From the NCBI GenBank assembly GCA_964605235.1, contig CAZSBB010000020.1, forward strand, positions 1 through 64,000: DNA of 64,000 nucleotides, in the 5' to 3' direction. This DNA comes from CAZSBB01 sp964605235 (GTDB lineage: Bacteria > Planctomycetota > Phycisphaerae > Phycisphaerales > Phycisphaeraceae). Below, piece by piece: positions 35,748-44,959 of the stretch (positions are counted from its first letter, which is position 1; the number at the start of each line of letters is the position of its first letter). The notes under the pieces were generated by a model that was not told the DNA's origin, did no database searches, and was given only the letters and a program-made list of their open reading frames with translations. The position numbers and the translations under genes are program-made.

Positions 35748-37963
35748 CCATGGATGCAGGACACGGCGACGAACGCAACGCAGCCATTCAAGCCCTGGTG
35801 GAGGACGTACACCGTCTCGTCGCGCCGGTGATGCCCTTCACGCCCGGCAGTGATGAACTGCTGCTCCCGGCCGCCTGGCGCGCGGGCAGCGCGGACCCCG
35901 AATTGCTCCCTCTGGTGGACGACTTCAACGGCTGTCTCGCCAAGCTCTGGCCCAACGAATCGCCCAGCGCCAACCCCGCGCGGATCACCTTCGCCCGCGC
36001 GCCGGGCCGCGCTGCCGTGGAAGTCACCGACGCCGGCGTCACCCTCACCGGCGAAAACTTCCGCGAGTTGTGGCGCGCTTCCGTCTGGGCGCAGCAGCAG
36101 ATGACCTACCGTCACGCGCCCATCCTGCCGCGCGGCCGAGCGGTCATTCAGACCACCTACGACCGCCGCATCACCGCCAGCATGTTCGCCCAGGGACTCG
36201 AACGCGCTGCCGACCCCCTGGCGTACACCGACGGCTACCTATGCAGCCTCGCGCATCTGGGTTACACGCAACTGTTCCTGTACATCAATCTGTGGGAGCA
36301 CTGCACCAGCGACCTGCTGCCGCAGATGGCCGATGCCCAGGCCCCGCGCCGCCTGACGGAGATGGCGCAGCTTGCCCGCCGCGCCGAGCGTTACGGGGTG
36401 GAACTCCAACTGCTGGTGGCAGCCCCGCGCCTGTTTGCCGACCATCCTGTTTTCGCAGCGTTTCCCCAGCTTAAAGGCGGAAATGTCATGCGCGCCGCGG
36501 GCCATGCGCTGTGCACGTCCTGCCCGCTGACGCATGATTTTTATGCCGAACAGATGAGCCGTCTGGCGCAGCAGATTCCCAACCTCGGCGCGCTGGGCTT
36601 CCTGATTGGTGGCGAAGGTTTTCTCCACTGCTACACCCGGCCGGTCCCGCGCACCGAGCGCGTCACCAACTGCCCAACCTGCGGTCAGCGTCGGCCGTCC
36701 GAGGTGCTGGCGCCGCTGCTCAATCGCCTGATTGCCGCGGTCAAGCAGGTCAATCCCACCACGCGCTTGCTGTTCTGGCCTTACAGCAGCTACATCTGGA
36801 CCCCGCACAAACCAGTGGACTGCGATTGGGCGGAAGACCTCAACCTAGCCCGTTTGCTCGATCCGCGCGGCAGCCTGGTGCTGGAAATTGACAAGGACGC
36901 GGTGACTCATGTCGACGGTGTGGGCCGGGTGTCGGTGGGCGATTACAGCATTCAGCAACTCGAGCCATCCCAGCGCTTCAAACACCTGACGCCGGTGTTG
37001 CGCGAGCGTGGGGTGGAACTGGTCATCAAGTCGGAAATCTGCATCGACGCCCACTTTCACAGCGTGCCGTATATCCCGGTCATGCAGCGCTGGGCGACGC
37101 GGCTCAAGACCATGCAGGCCCAGGGCGCGAAGGTGGCGTGGGAGAGCTGGCGTTTCATCGGCGCATGGTCGGCTCCCAGCGTGCTCATGGCGTACTGGGT
37201 GGATGCTCAGCCGGCGCTCAGCAGCGAGCAGTTGGTGGCGCGCGTGGCGCAGACGCTGTACGGGCCGGCCGGCGCGCCGCACGCCGTTGCCGCGTGGGAG
37301 CGCTTCTCCGCCGCGTGGGACACCATGCACCGCCTGTATGGCCCATACTGGCAAGGGCCGCTGGTCATCGGCCCGGCGCATCCATTCGACATGGGCGCCG
37401 GCTTCCTGTTCCGCAACAGCTACGGCCCGGGGTTTTACGACATCATGCCGGGCATGCGGGAATCCGAGAATGCGGCTTACCTGAGCAATCCACGCAACGA
37501 AGCGGCACGCTTCTGCTTCACCCCGTTGCCGCCGTATGGCCCGCGCCTGCGCGATCACACGACCGCGCTGGAGCGCTTCCACGCCGGTTTGCCGCTGCTG
37601 CAACAGGCGCTCGACGCCGCGCCGCCCGCGCTGCAACCGATTGCGCAGCTCGATCATGACATCGCCTGGACCAATGCCCTGATCCTGGAGGAAGACGTGG
37701 CGTTCGCCCGCTGGGTGAAGCTGCGCGATGAGTTGTGGTACCTCGATCAGGACGATCCGCAGCACCGGGCCCATGTCGAAGCGATGCTGCCGATCCTGCG
37801 CGAAGCCATTCACCGCGCCCGGCACATGCTCACGCTGATGGCGCGGCAACCGTTTTTAGGCTGGGGTTACACCTTCAGCGTGCGCTTCACCCAGGCGATG
37901 GTCGCGGAAAAACTGAGCAAGACGCAGGCGCTGCTGGGGCAGCTGGAAGCGACGCTGGGTTGA
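35744..37963 (+). CDS. Large glycoside-hydrolase-like TIM-barrel protein
   Basis: 739 residues. An N-terminal domain (about 1-110) precedes a predicted barrel with 'LGALGFLIGGEGFLHCYTRP' and CPTCG (about 305-335), 'VNPTTRLLFWPYSSYIW' and 'MPGMRESENAAYLSNPRNEA'. This layout recalls GH20/DUF4838-type glycosidases, in which a Cys-x2-Cys zinc knuckle sits before the catalytic barrel strand. No signal peptide is visible. Substrate and catalytic acids are not certain. It ends the aminotransferase operon, suggesting cytoplasmic breakdown of an amino-sugar- or uronate-containing saccharide (inference). Confidence 0.6.
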   Translation: MTMDAGHGDERNAAIQALVEDVHRLVAPVMPFTPGSDELLLPAAWRAGSADPELLPLVDDFNGCLAKLWPNESPSANPARITFARAPGRAAVEVTDAGVTLTGENFRELWRASVWAQQQMTYRHAPILPRGRAVIQTTYDRRITASMFAQGLERAADPLAYTDGYLCSLAHLGYTQLFLYINLWEHCTSDLLPQMADAQAPRRLTEMAQLARRAERYGVELQLLVAAPRLFADHPVFAAFPQLKGGNVMRAAGHALCTSCPLTHDFYAEQMSRLAQQIPNLGALGFLIGGEGFLHCYTRPVPRTERVTNCPTCGQRRPSEVLAPLLNRLIAAVKQVNPTTRLLFWPYSSYIWTPHKPVDCDWAEDLNLARLLDPRGSLVLEIDKDAVTHVDGVGRVSVGDYSIQQLEPSQRFKHLTPVLRERGVELVIKSEICIDAHFHSVPYIPVMQRWATRLKTMQAQGAKVAWESWRFIGAWSAPSVLMAYWVDAQPALSSEQLVARVAQTLYGPAGAPHAVAAWERFSAAWDTMHRLYGPYWQGPLVIGPAHPFDMGAGFLFRNSYGPGFYDIMPGMRESENAAYLSNPRNEAARFCFTPLPPYGPRLRDHTTALERFHAGLPLLQQALDAAPPALQPIAQLDHDIAWTNALILEEDVAFARWVKLRDELWYLDQDDPQHRAHVEAMLPILREAIHRARHMLTLMARQPFLGWGYTFSVRFTQAMVAEKLSKTQALLGQLEATLG

Positions 37964-38001
37964 CGGCACAGCGTGTTCAAGGCTGGCGTCAATGGTCCAG
38001 G

Positions 38002-38265
38002 CTAGCGTGAGCCGCGCACGAGTTGATCGTACGCCGCATGCGAGCCGATCCATACCCAGATCATTTCGCCTTGCGCTTCGATGCCCAGGGCGCGATAGTG
38101 CAGGCCCACCCGGACCGACCAGAAATCACCAAGGCGTTTGAAATGAAGCGAAGGGTGACGTTCATCCTGGCGCAGCAATTGATAACAGCGATCCGCCTGC
38201 TGCTGTACTTCCACGGGAAGCTGGTGGTAAAGGCCCCAGAAGCGCGAAGTGGCACGGTGCTTCAT
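38002..38265 (-). CDS. RelE/ParE-type toxin
   Basis: 87 residues. The sequence 'ATSRFWGLYHQLPVEVQQQA' followed by 'LHFKRLGDFWSVRVGLHYRA' and 'WVWIGSHAAYDQL' has the ParE/RelE beta-sheet pattern and length. Such toxins cleave mRNA at the ribosome (RelE) or block gyrase (ParE); which applies here is unknown. Its start overlaps the antitoxin stop by 4 bases (ATGA), the usual order of antitoxin first. It converges on the glycosidase-like gene. Confidence 0.8.
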   Translation of the reverse strand: MKHRATSRFWGLYHQLPVEVQQQADRCYQLLRQDERHPSLHFKRLGDFWSVRVGLHYRALGIEAQGEMIWVWIGSHAAYDQLVRGSR

Positions 38266-38462
38266 CGTTCCGTGCAGCGTCCAGCCTGGCGTTCCTGTCG
38301 GGCTTCTGCCGCGAGCCAGTCCAGGCGTCCCTCGGCAACGTCGGCTTGCATCTGCTGATCCCAATCTGCCGCGTCAAGTTCCGCCAGCCGGGCCCGTAGC
38401 CGCGCGCGGTCCTCCGGCGTCAACTGGCGAATCGCCTGCTCGATTTCCTGAAGCGTTCCCAT
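38262..38462 (-). CDS. Antitoxin partner of the RelE/ParE toxin
   Basis: 66 residues, acidic to neutral, with 'LQEIEQAIRQLTPEDRARLR' and 'AELDAADWDQQMQADVAEG'. This is the amphipathic pattern of small antitoxins of the type paired with ParE/RelE. ATG 38462 is chosen as family-like; an upstream Met is possible. It overlaps the toxin, confirming an antitoxin-toxin operon. Confidence 0.75.
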   Translation of the reverse strand: MGTLQEIEQAIRQLTPEDRARLRARLAELDAADWDQQMQADVAEGRLDWLAAEARQERQAGRCTER

Positions 38463-38542
38463 GCCAATAAGTCTATCCCCAGCCCCGTGAGCAGCCAAGG
38501 TAAATCAGCGCGCCTCAGGGCATGGTGAGGATGGACGCTGTC

Positions 38543-39229
38543 TCAGTTCCCGCCCAGTTCCTTCGCCAGCACTTTGATCATGTTGTGCTGTTCGGGCGTC
38601 AGCGTGAAGGCTGTGCTGCCCAGTCGGCCTTCCACCAGCTTGGCGCTGGCGAGGGTGGTCAGGGCAGTAAAGTCCAGCTGATAGCTCAGCCGCTCGTCGT
38701 ACAACAGCTTGGGATTCTTGCCCCCGGAACGCCGGGATTCGTAGTCATAGCTGAGCCGGGGACTGGTGAACGACTGCCCGTCGGCGGTCCATTGCAGCGC
38801 GTCCACCTGGCGGTAGCTGCCGTCGCTCATGCGGGTGGCGAGGTCGAGGACCAGTTTCACCTGCGCGCCGCGGGGTTGCTGGCCCGGGGCGGTGGCGGTC
38901 AGGCGAAGGCTCTGCCGCCGCGGCGGGCCGGCGGTGACTTCCAGTTCCTGCCAGCGCGAAGTGAGCTCGGTGCGGTCGCCGGCGGCGTCATAGGTGCGGG
39001 TCAGGAAATAGTCCTGCGCCTGCCGCTGCAACTGCTCGGTGCGGGCGTGGGCGGCGACCACTTGATCCTGAGCCTGATGGAGCTGCGCCTGCAATTGGCG
39101 CACCTGTTCCTGCAAGGCGGCAACCTGCTGGCGCAACTGGGCATTTTCCAGCTGCAGTTGCTCGATGGTCGGGGCGGCAGGGGCGCTCAGCAGCAGCAGC
39201 GAAAGCGTGAACGACAGGGCGGTGGACAT
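38543..39229 (-). CDS. Exported coiled-coil protein
   Basis: 228 residues from ATG 39229 (AGGAG upstream). A short signal peptide (MSTALSFTLSLLLLSAPAAP) is followed by a coiled coil (about 25-70: 'LQLENAQLRQQVAALQEQVR') and a C-terminal beta-rich domain ('LVLDLATRMSDGSYRQVDAL'). It is probably periplasmic. Function is unknown. Confidence 0.7.
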   Translation of the reverse strand: MSTALSFTLSLLLLSAPAAPTIEQLQLENAQLRQQVAALQEQVRQLQAQLHQAQDQVVAAHARTEQLQRQAQDYFLTRTYDAAGDRTELTSRWQELEVTAGPPRRQSLRLTATAPGQQPRGAQVKLVLDLATRMSDGSYRQVDALQWTADGQSFTSPRLSYDYESRRSGGKNPKLLYDERLSYQLDFTALTTLASAKLVEGRLGSTAFTLTPEQHNMIKVLAKELGGN

Positions 39230-39404
39230 GCGGCTCTCCTTGGTTGCCGGGCATGATAGCCATGCTGCCCCGCGGTTGCAGTCACAGCAAGTCGAAAACT
39301 GGGGCCATCGGCCCTGCCTCAATCCCGCCCGCCCATGCGGTATCATGCTGCCACCGGATCAGCTTCAATCGGTTTTTGTACCCGACGGTGGTGAAAGGCA
39401 AGTC

Positions 39405-40187
39405 ATGCAGGATCTGGCGGGACAGGTGGCGGTGGTGTCGGGTTCCAACCGGGGGATCGGGCGCGGCATCGCCCTGGCGCTGGCGCAGCGCGGGGCGGAT
39501 GTGGCGGTGAACTACCGCACCCATGCGGGCGAGGCGGAAGAGGTCGCCAGCGCGATTCGTGCCCTGGGGCGCCGGGCCTTGGTGGTGCAGGCGGATGTCG
39601 CCAAGGACGCCGACTGCGCCCGCTATGTGCAGCAAACGCTCGACGAGTGGGGGCAGGTGGACATCTGCGTCACCAATGCCGCCTACAGCGTGCGCAAGCC
39701 GATGCTCGAACTGTCCCGCGCCGATTTCCAGTCCACGCTGGATGTCACGCTGCTGGGCGCGTTCTTTCTGGCGCAGGCGGCGGTGCGGTCCATGGTGCAG
39801 CGGCAGGTCGGCGGGGCGGTGCTGTTCGTCAGTTCGGTGCATGCGTTCATTCCCTTTAAAAACTGCGTGACCTACAACGCCGCCAAAGCCGGGCTGAACA
39901 ATCTGGCGATGACGCTGGCGGAAGAGCTGGCGCCCCAGCGGGTGCGGGTGAATGTGCTCGAACCCGGCTGGATCGACACCCCTGGCGAACGCACATTTAC
40001 CTCCGAGGAAGAATTGGTTCGCCTGGGCAAGTTCCTGCCCTGGGGTCGCCTGGGCACGATTGAAGAAATGGGCGAAGCCGCGGCCTTCCTGTGCAGTCCA
40101 CAGGCGAGTTACATCACCGGCGCAGTGCTGCGCGCCGACGGCGGCTTCTGGCTCCCCTCGCGCGGCGGCAGTTCGCAAATGACTTAA
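39405..40187 (+). CDS. SDR-family oxidoreductase (FabG-like)
   Basis: 260 residues from ATG 39405 (AAAGG upstream). GSNRGIGRG (cofactor binding, about 12-20), NAA motif 'CVTNAAYS', and the catalytic 'VTYNAAKAG' (Tyr-x3-Lys, about 156-160) are complete. 'LEPGWIDTPGERTF' is typical of 3-ketoacyl-ACP reductase/glucose dehydrogenase-like SDRs. It oxidises or reduces a carbonyl using NAD(P). The WYL regulator gene that follows after a short gap may control it. Confidence 0.92.
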   Translation: MQDLAGQVAVVSGSNRGIGRGIALALAQRGADVAVNYRTHAGEAEEVASAIRALGRRALVVQADVAKDADCARYVQQTLDEWGQVDICVTNAAYSVRKPMLELSRADFQSTLDVTLLGAFFLAQAAVRSMVQRQVGGAVLFVSSVHAFIPFKNCVTYNAAKAGLNNLAMTLAEELAPQRVRVNVLEPGWIDTPGERTFTSEEELVRLGKFLPWGRLGTIEEMGEAAAFLCSPQASYITGAVLRADGGFWLPSRGGSSQMT

Positions 40188-40236
40188 TCATCACCCGCGG
40201 CGATGCACACGCCGCGTGCGGGGCCGGGAGGATTTC

Positions 40237-41265
40237 ATGGTTGAACGCACCAACAAACTGCAACGACTGCTGCGCATCCTCACGCTGGTGCATGGTGAAC
40301 GGGGTCTGAATGCCGCGCGGCTGGCGGAACGCTGCGGCGTGACCGAGCGCACCATCTACCGCGACATCAAGGACCTCCAGGCCGCCCAGATTCCGCTCGA
40401 TCAGGACGAATTGACCGGCGGATACATCGTGCGCCGCGAGTTCTTCATGCCGCCGGTGGATTTCACCATGGAGGAAGCCCTGGCGCTGGTGGCGCTGGGC
40501 CGCAGCGTGGGCCAAGCCGAGCAGATTCCCTTTTTCGGCAGCACCGCGCGGGCGGTGGAAAAACTACGCAGCCAATTGCCCGATGCGCTGCTGGCGGATC
40601 TGGATGAACTGGACCCGCAGGTGCATATCCAACTGGCGGCCGGGCAGAGCGCTGACGGCTTGGACCGCGTGTATGCGCGCGTGCGCCAGGCGATCATCAG
40701 CAAACGGCAGTTGCGCTGCTCGTATGAATCCGCCCAGGCTCAAGATGTGCCCGCCAGTGGACCGGAGATTTTCCACTTTGAACCCTACGCCCTGTTTTAC
40801 AGCCAGCGCGCCTGGTATGCCGTGGGTCGCCATGAGAAGCGCGCCGCCCTGCGGTGTCTGAAGCTCAATCGTTTCACGCGCTGCGAGCTGACCGATTTGC
40901 CGTACGCCATTCCCGAGGATTTCACCCTCAAGGCGCACCTGGGCAACGCCTGGCGCATGATTCGCGGCGAGCAGCGTTTTGCGGTGCATCTGCTGTTTGA
41001 TCGCACGTTTGCTGAGACCATTGCCGACACCTGCTGGCATCACACCCAGCGCATCGACTGGCGCGAGGATGGCGCCATCGACTTCCATTGCGAGGTGGAT
41101 GGGCTCGAGGAGATCGTCTGGTGGGTGCTGAGCATGGGCCGGCATTGTCAGGTGATCGCCCCGCGTGAGTTGGCGGAAGCCGTTGCCGAGGAAGCTCAGG
41201 CGATGATGGAGCAGGCGATGGGGAGTCTGCGCGGCTCACGCTTTGGCCCCCAGGGCGGCGGATAA
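40237..41265 (+). CDS. HTH and WYL-domain regulator (paralog of 16313)
   Basis: 342 residues. HTH 'GLNAARLAERCGVTERTIYR' followed by 'LTGGYIVRREFFMPPVDF', then a WYL domain ('FEPYALFYSQRAWYAVGRHE') and 'GLEEIVWWVLSMGRHCQVIA'. The layout and the closing motif match the regulator at 16313, so the two are paralogs. GGGAGGA precedes the ATG. Its likely target is the adjacent SDR gene or the 31-38 kb block (inference). Confidence 0.88.
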   Translation: MVERTNKLQRLLRILTLVHGERGLNAARLAERCGVTERTIYRDIKDLQAAQIPLDQDELTGGYIVRREFFMPPVDFTMEEALALVALGRSVGQAEQIPFFGSTARAVEKLRSQLPDALLADLDELDPQVHIQLAAGQSADGLDRVYARVRQAIISKRQLRCSYESAQAQDVPASGPEIFHFEPYALFYSQRAWYAVGRHEKRAALRCLKLNRFTRCELTDLPYAIPEDFTLKAHLGNAWRMIRGEQRFAVHLLFDRTFAETIADTCWHHTQRIDWREDGAIDFHCEVDGLEEIVWWVLSMGRHCQVIAPRELAEAVAEEAQAMMEQAMGSLRGSRFGPQGGG

Positions 41266-41283
41266 GCCGGCGCTGCCGTTGCT

Positions 41284-42177
41284 TCAACCGGCCACGGTGG
41301 CCCGGCGCCATTGCAGGTATTGCCGCCGCAGTTGCTGTTCAATCACCCAGCGTTCATGGTCCGGGGCGGGCAAACGCAGCAAGAGCGTCACCTCATCGGC
41401 ATTGGGCTGCACCAGCGTGATCTGCGGGTCCAGCGTGGGGCCGATCATCCCTTCCCGCGCCAGCGTGCGGCCGATCTGCTGTTCCACCTGTTGACGGTAC
41501 GGCTCAACCAGTTTGCCCGCCGCTTCACGGAGAAATTGCTCGGCGGCACCCCAGTCCTCCGTGCATTTGCACGTGAAGGACATGTTGAGCATCAGGTAAT
41601 CGGCGCTGAGGCTTTCGTTGGCGATCGGCGTGGTGAGGAACAGGCTGTTGGGCAGGGTGACCATGCGGCCGGTGAACTGGTGGGTGTGCTCATCGGGGCC
41701 GACTTCCATCAGGCGCGTGCTCAGGAGCGTCTGGTCGACCACCTCGCCGCGCCACTCGCCGACCTGAATGCGATCACCGACGCCGAAGCTGTGCGCGCCC
41801 ACCTTCAGCAGACTGCCGGTCAGACAGAGAATCAGTTCCTTGGTCGCCAGCACCAGTGCCACCAGCACCGCCACGACGGACAGGGCGAACGCCTGCAATT
41901 CGCTGGCCCAGATGATGGTGACGCCCAGCACGAACAGGAACGCGCACAGGCTGCGAATCTGCACGATCCAGCGCCGCCGGAGGTCCGGCGAACGGATGTC
42001 CGCCTGCAGCACGCGCTGCCGCAGCACCCACCGTAGCAGCAGCAGCAGGACCGTCAGTGCGACGGTCGCTACGCCATTGCGCAGCAGCGGATGGTTCCAC
42101 AGGACATCCAGACTTGAGAGCGGCGTCTGCGCGAGGGCTGCGAGCGGGCACGATGACAGGCGAGCGTGGGCGAGCAT
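41284..42177 (-). CDS. mscS: MscS-family mechanosensitive channel
   Basis: 297 residues. Three hydrophobic segments at about 35-50, 70-88 and 92-118 are followed by the beta domain with 'FGVGDRIQVGEWRGEVVDQT' and 'RMVTLPNSLFLTTPIANES', the MscS signature. It opens under membrane tension to release solutes during hypo-osmotic shock. The length matches MscS (286). It begins 9 bases after the sulfatase gene on the same strand. Confidence 0.92.
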   Translation of the reverse strand: MLAHARLSSCPLAALAQTPLSSLDVLWNHPLLRNGVATVALTVLLLLLRWVLRQRVLQADIRSPDLRRRWIVQIRSLCAFLFVLGVTIIWASELQAFALSVVAVLVALVLATKELILCLTGSLLKVGAHSFGVGDRIQVGEWRGEVVDQTLLSTRLMEVGPDEHTHQFTGRMVTLPNSLFLTTPIANESLSADYLMLNMSFTCKCTEDWGAAEQFLREAAGKLVEPYRQQVEQQIGRTLAREGMIGPTLDPQITLVQPNADEVTLLLRLPAPDHERWVIEQQLRRQYLQWRRATVAG

Positions 42178-42186
42178 GAAGGCATC

Positions 42187-43620
42187 TTAGCTGGTGAGCG
42201 CAGTCGGGGTCAGCAGGGGATGGGGCCGGCCGGCGATCAGCCGCTGTCCATCGGAACAGCCTTCGGCGCGCGGCTGCAGATGCCGCGCCAGCGTGGTGCG
42301 CCAGCGTTGCAACTGTTCGTGATGCTCTGGCCGGCGCGCCAACTCGCGGCATTCGTGCGGATCGTCGGTGAGATTGAACAGCTGCTCGGTCCCATCCTGC
42401 GACCACCAGATGTACTTCCACTGGCCATCGGTCAGGTAGTGATGCGAATGGGCATACTCGCCATGCACGAAGGGACGCCAACCCCCGGCGGCGGTGGTGG
42501 GATTTGTCGCGGCCGCATTTTTATCCAGCAGCGGAACCAGGCTGCGCCCATCAACGCTGGGGGGAATCTCCAACCCCGCCAGTTCCAGACAGGTGGGCAT
42601 GATGTCTTCAAGGCACACGGCCTGATCGCGCACCTGTCCGCCGGCGATGGCGGTGTCGCGTCCGCCACGCACCAGCAGCGGCACCCGCGCCGAGCCTTCG
42701 TACGGCAGTGATTTGCGGAAGCGATAGTGATCGCCCAGCATTTCGCCGTGGTCGCTGGTGTAGACCACCACGGTGTCGGGCGTGAAGAAGCCGGTGACCG
42801 GATTGAGCAGTCGGCGTATCTGATCGTCGATGTGGTTGATCAACCCAAAGTAGCCGGCGAGCATGCAGCGGCGCAGCTCGCCGGTGAGGTTGATGTAGGA
42901 GTCGTCGACCTTGGTCGGGCGCTTGGGCGCCAGCGGCGTTTCCCAGTCGCCGATCGCCGGCTCGAGCAGCGGTTGACGCAGATAGCGCTCGAAGTAAAAC
43001 GCCGGGGGAATCAACGGCGGATGCGGCGCGACGAAGCTCACCACCAGGAAATACGGCCGGCTGCGGTCACGTTCGTGCAGAAACTTGAGCGCCTGATCGA
43101 CTGTCCAGTTGGTCTGATGCAACGGCTCGGCGAGATGCCACGGGCGCGCGGTCCAGTCGTTGTGCATCACGCCGCTGCCGTAGTAGCCCCCTCCGCAGGG
43201 AGGCTGGTTTTCCGCCATGAACTGCTCGTATTCCGCTGGCTCGCGCACCCCGGCGGCTATCGCCATGTGCTCAAAACCATACGGCTTGCGCAGCGGATGC
43301 AGATGCATGTTGCGTCCGACGATGCCCGTCTGGTAGCCGGCTTTGAGCAACTCGCCCGGCAGCGTGGCGGCGGGGTCCCATTCCTGCCCATCGCGGTAAG
43401 CACGCACGCCATGCGTGTTGGGAAACTGTCCCGACATGAACGACCGCCGCGCGGGGATGCACACCGGACACGTGGAGTACGCATGCTCGAAGCGCACGCC
43501 GCCATCAGCCAGTTCATCCATCTGCGGGGTCAGCAGCACCGGATGCCCGGCACAACTCATGGCGTCGCCGCGCTGCTGATCGGTCATGATGACGAGGAAG
43601 TTGGGTGGAGATGTTGACAT
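42187..43620 (-). CDS. Sulfatase, formylglycine-dependent
   Basis: 477 residues. The modified-cysteine motif C54-I-P-A-R58 is preceded by 'MTDQQRGDAM' (metal ligands near residue 13) and followed by 'PNTHGVRAYRDGQEWD' and 'VVYTSDHGEMLGDHYRFRKS' (metal and sulfate binding). This is a type I sulfatase of the choline-sulfatase/heparan-like group, cleaving sulfate esters after conversion of Cys54 to formylglycine. No obvious signal peptide. The anaerobic or aerobic maturase is not in the window. The neighbouring glycosidase-like block suggests sulfated sugar use (inference). Confidence 0.93.
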   Translation of the reverse strand: MSTSPPNFLVIMTDQQRGDAMSCAGHPVLLTPQMDELADGGVRFEHAYSTCPVCIPARRSFMSGQFPNTHGVRAYRDGQEWDPAATLPGELLKAGYQTGIVGRNMHLHPLRKPYGFEHMAIAAGVREPAEYEQFMAENQPPCGGGYYGSGVMHNDWTARPWHLAEPLHQTNWTVDQALKFLHERDRSRPYFLVVSFVAPHPPLIPPAFYFERYLRQPLLEPAIGDWETPLAPKRPTKVDDSYINLTGELRRCMLAGYFGLINHIDDQIRRLLNPVTGFFTPDTVVVYTSDHGEMLGDHYRFRKSLPYEGSARVPLLVRGGRDTAIAGGQVRDQAVCLEDIMPTCLELAGLEIPPSVDGRSLVPLLDKNAAATNPTTAAGGWRPFVHGEYAHSHHYLTDGQWKYIWWSQDGTEQLFNLTDDPHECRELARRPEHHEQLQRWRTTLARHLQPRAEGCSDGQRLIAGRPHPLLTPTALTS

Positions 43621-43658
43621 GCAACCAGCTTAGCGATTGCAGCCGCAGACATGCGTAC

Positions 43659-44102
43659 TCACCGCTGGCGATTCCACTTGGTGGATGGCGGTTGTGGTGG
43701 AGAACGTAGCCCCGCGAGATACTCCGCGATGAACTCCTGAAGCTGCGCCTCGTTCAAGCGATAGCGGTAGGCATTGGTGAGATTCAGGAAATCCTCCCGG
43801 GGAAACCAGCGTGACAGCTCGCGCCAGTATCGGCGTTCAAGGCCCGGCAGGTGTTCATAAAACGCCACCACCGCGGCTGTCCCGGCGTCAGACAGGTATT
43901 CTCCCTGTCCGGGACAGTGCAGACACCATTTGGCGTAGTCGAAAAGGTGCTGAATCACCGCATCCTGCCGGGGCGTTTCGCCAAGCAGTCGGTCCAGCTC
44001 AAGATGCAGCTCGATCCAGAGCATCATGGGGCCATCGGAGGTTTCGATCAGCTTGCGGTACTCCGGCAACAGTTCGATGCCGACGTGACGCCACGCGCTC
44101 AT
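43659..44102 (-). CDS. Helical protein of unknown function
   Basis: 147 residues from ATG 44100-44102. It is predicted helical throughout, with aromatic residues ('MMLWIELHLELDRLLGETPR', 'CLHCPGQGEYLSDAGTAA'). It might be a DUF7674-like immunity or regulatory protein; this is tentative. It sits between DUF2461 and the sulfatase, all on the minus strand with small gaps. Confidence 0.6.
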   Translation of the reverse strand: MSAWRHVGIELLPEYRKLIETSDGPMMLWIELHLELDRLLGETPRQDAVIQHLFDYAKWCLHCPGQGEYLSDAGTAAVVAFYEHLPGLERRYWRELSRWFPREDFLNLTNAYRYRLNEAQLQEFIAEYLAGLRSPPQPPSTKWNRQR

Positions 44103-44128
44103 GGGATGAACCTTTCCGCCATCTGGTA

Positions 44129-44863
44129 CTAGAACGCCACGTCCAAAGCCTGACACAAAAACCGCATCAATGGCTTGGCGGCGGCAAACACCTTGGCCGT
44201 GTGTTCCACCAGTTTCGCCGAGCCGACGAGTTTGAGGTCATTGAGTTCATGGGTGGCGATGAAGTCCGTGCGTTTGAGGTCTTCGATGCACGGGTGCTGC
44301 GGGTCGAAGCCGCGCGGCGGGCGGCGGAGGCTGTCGCCGTCGAGGGCGAAGTATTTTTGCAGGCCGGCGTCGTCGCGCGCCTTGATCCACTGCTGCGGCT
44401 TCTCGGCGATGCGCTGACGAATCGCCGCCAGCGCGTCGGGCGCTGGACGCCAGATGCCCACGCCGATGAAGCAGCCATGGGTTTCATATTCCCCGGCGAT
44501 TTCCGGGGGTTGGATGTGCACGTAGTAGCCGGGGGCATGGACATCGCGCGCCAGCTCATGGCGAAAGTGCATGCCGATGTTGGTTTTGTAGGGTGCTTTG
44601 TTGCGGGAGAAGCGCACATCGCGATGCAGCCGCATGAGCGAGCCGCCTTGCTTCATAGGCAGCGCCAGAAAGCGCGGGGCGAGTTGCGCCAGCGGTTTTT
44701 CCATCGCGCTGATGAACGCCAGCGCCGGCGTCACCACGTCCTGTTCATATTGCTGCTTGTGTTTGAGAAACCACTCGCGCTGGTTGTGCTGCGCCAACTC
44801 GCGCAGGAAGGTCAGCGTGGGGGCGCCAAAGCCGGTGAAGTTGGCGGTGGGCATGGTCGGCAT
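44129..44863 (-). CDS. DUF2461 family protein
   Basis: 244 residues. 'FTGFGAPTLTFLRELAQHNQ', 'REWFLKHKQQYEQDVVTPA', 'DVRFSRNKAPYKTNIGMHFR' and 'GYYVHIQPPE' are the conserved blocks of DUF2461 (TIGR02453). The biochemical role is unknown. The start could be 44863 or the Met nine bases later at 44854. Confidence 0.9.
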   Translation of the reverse strand: MPTMPTANFTGFGAPTLTFLRELAQHNQREWFLKHKQQYEQDVVTPALAFISAMEKPLAQLAPRFLALPMKQGGSLMRLHRDVRFSRNKAPYKTNIGMHFRHELARDVHAPGYYVHIQPPEIAGEYETHGCFIGVGIWRPAPDALAAIRQRIAEKPQQWIKARDDAGLQKYFALDGDSLRRPPRGFDPQHPCIEDLKRTDFIATHELNDLKLVGSAKLVEHTAKVFAAAKPLMRFLCQALDVAF

Positions 44864-44881
44864 CCAGAAAGCATAAAGGTA

Positions 44882-44910
44882 TTGGGGCGCCCGTTGGCAG
44901 ATGTTATAAT
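44882..44910 (+). promoter_or_regulatory. Sigma70-like promoter of the AraC regulator
   Basis: TTGGGG, a 17-base spacer and a perfect TATAAT (44905-44910) lie 50 bases before ATG 44960. The 5' leader contains GAGGGAAACCCT, which can form a small hairpin before the ribosome site GGGGAG. Confidence 0.55.
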
Positions 44911-44959
44911 CAGCCGACGCGAGGGAAACCCTTTTTCCATTTTGGGGAGTTGGGTTTCC

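Noticed and set aside
43811..44959. In-frame upstream extension of the AraC gene
   Set aside because: It covers DUF2461 on the other strand and lies upstream of the promoter at 44882-44910.
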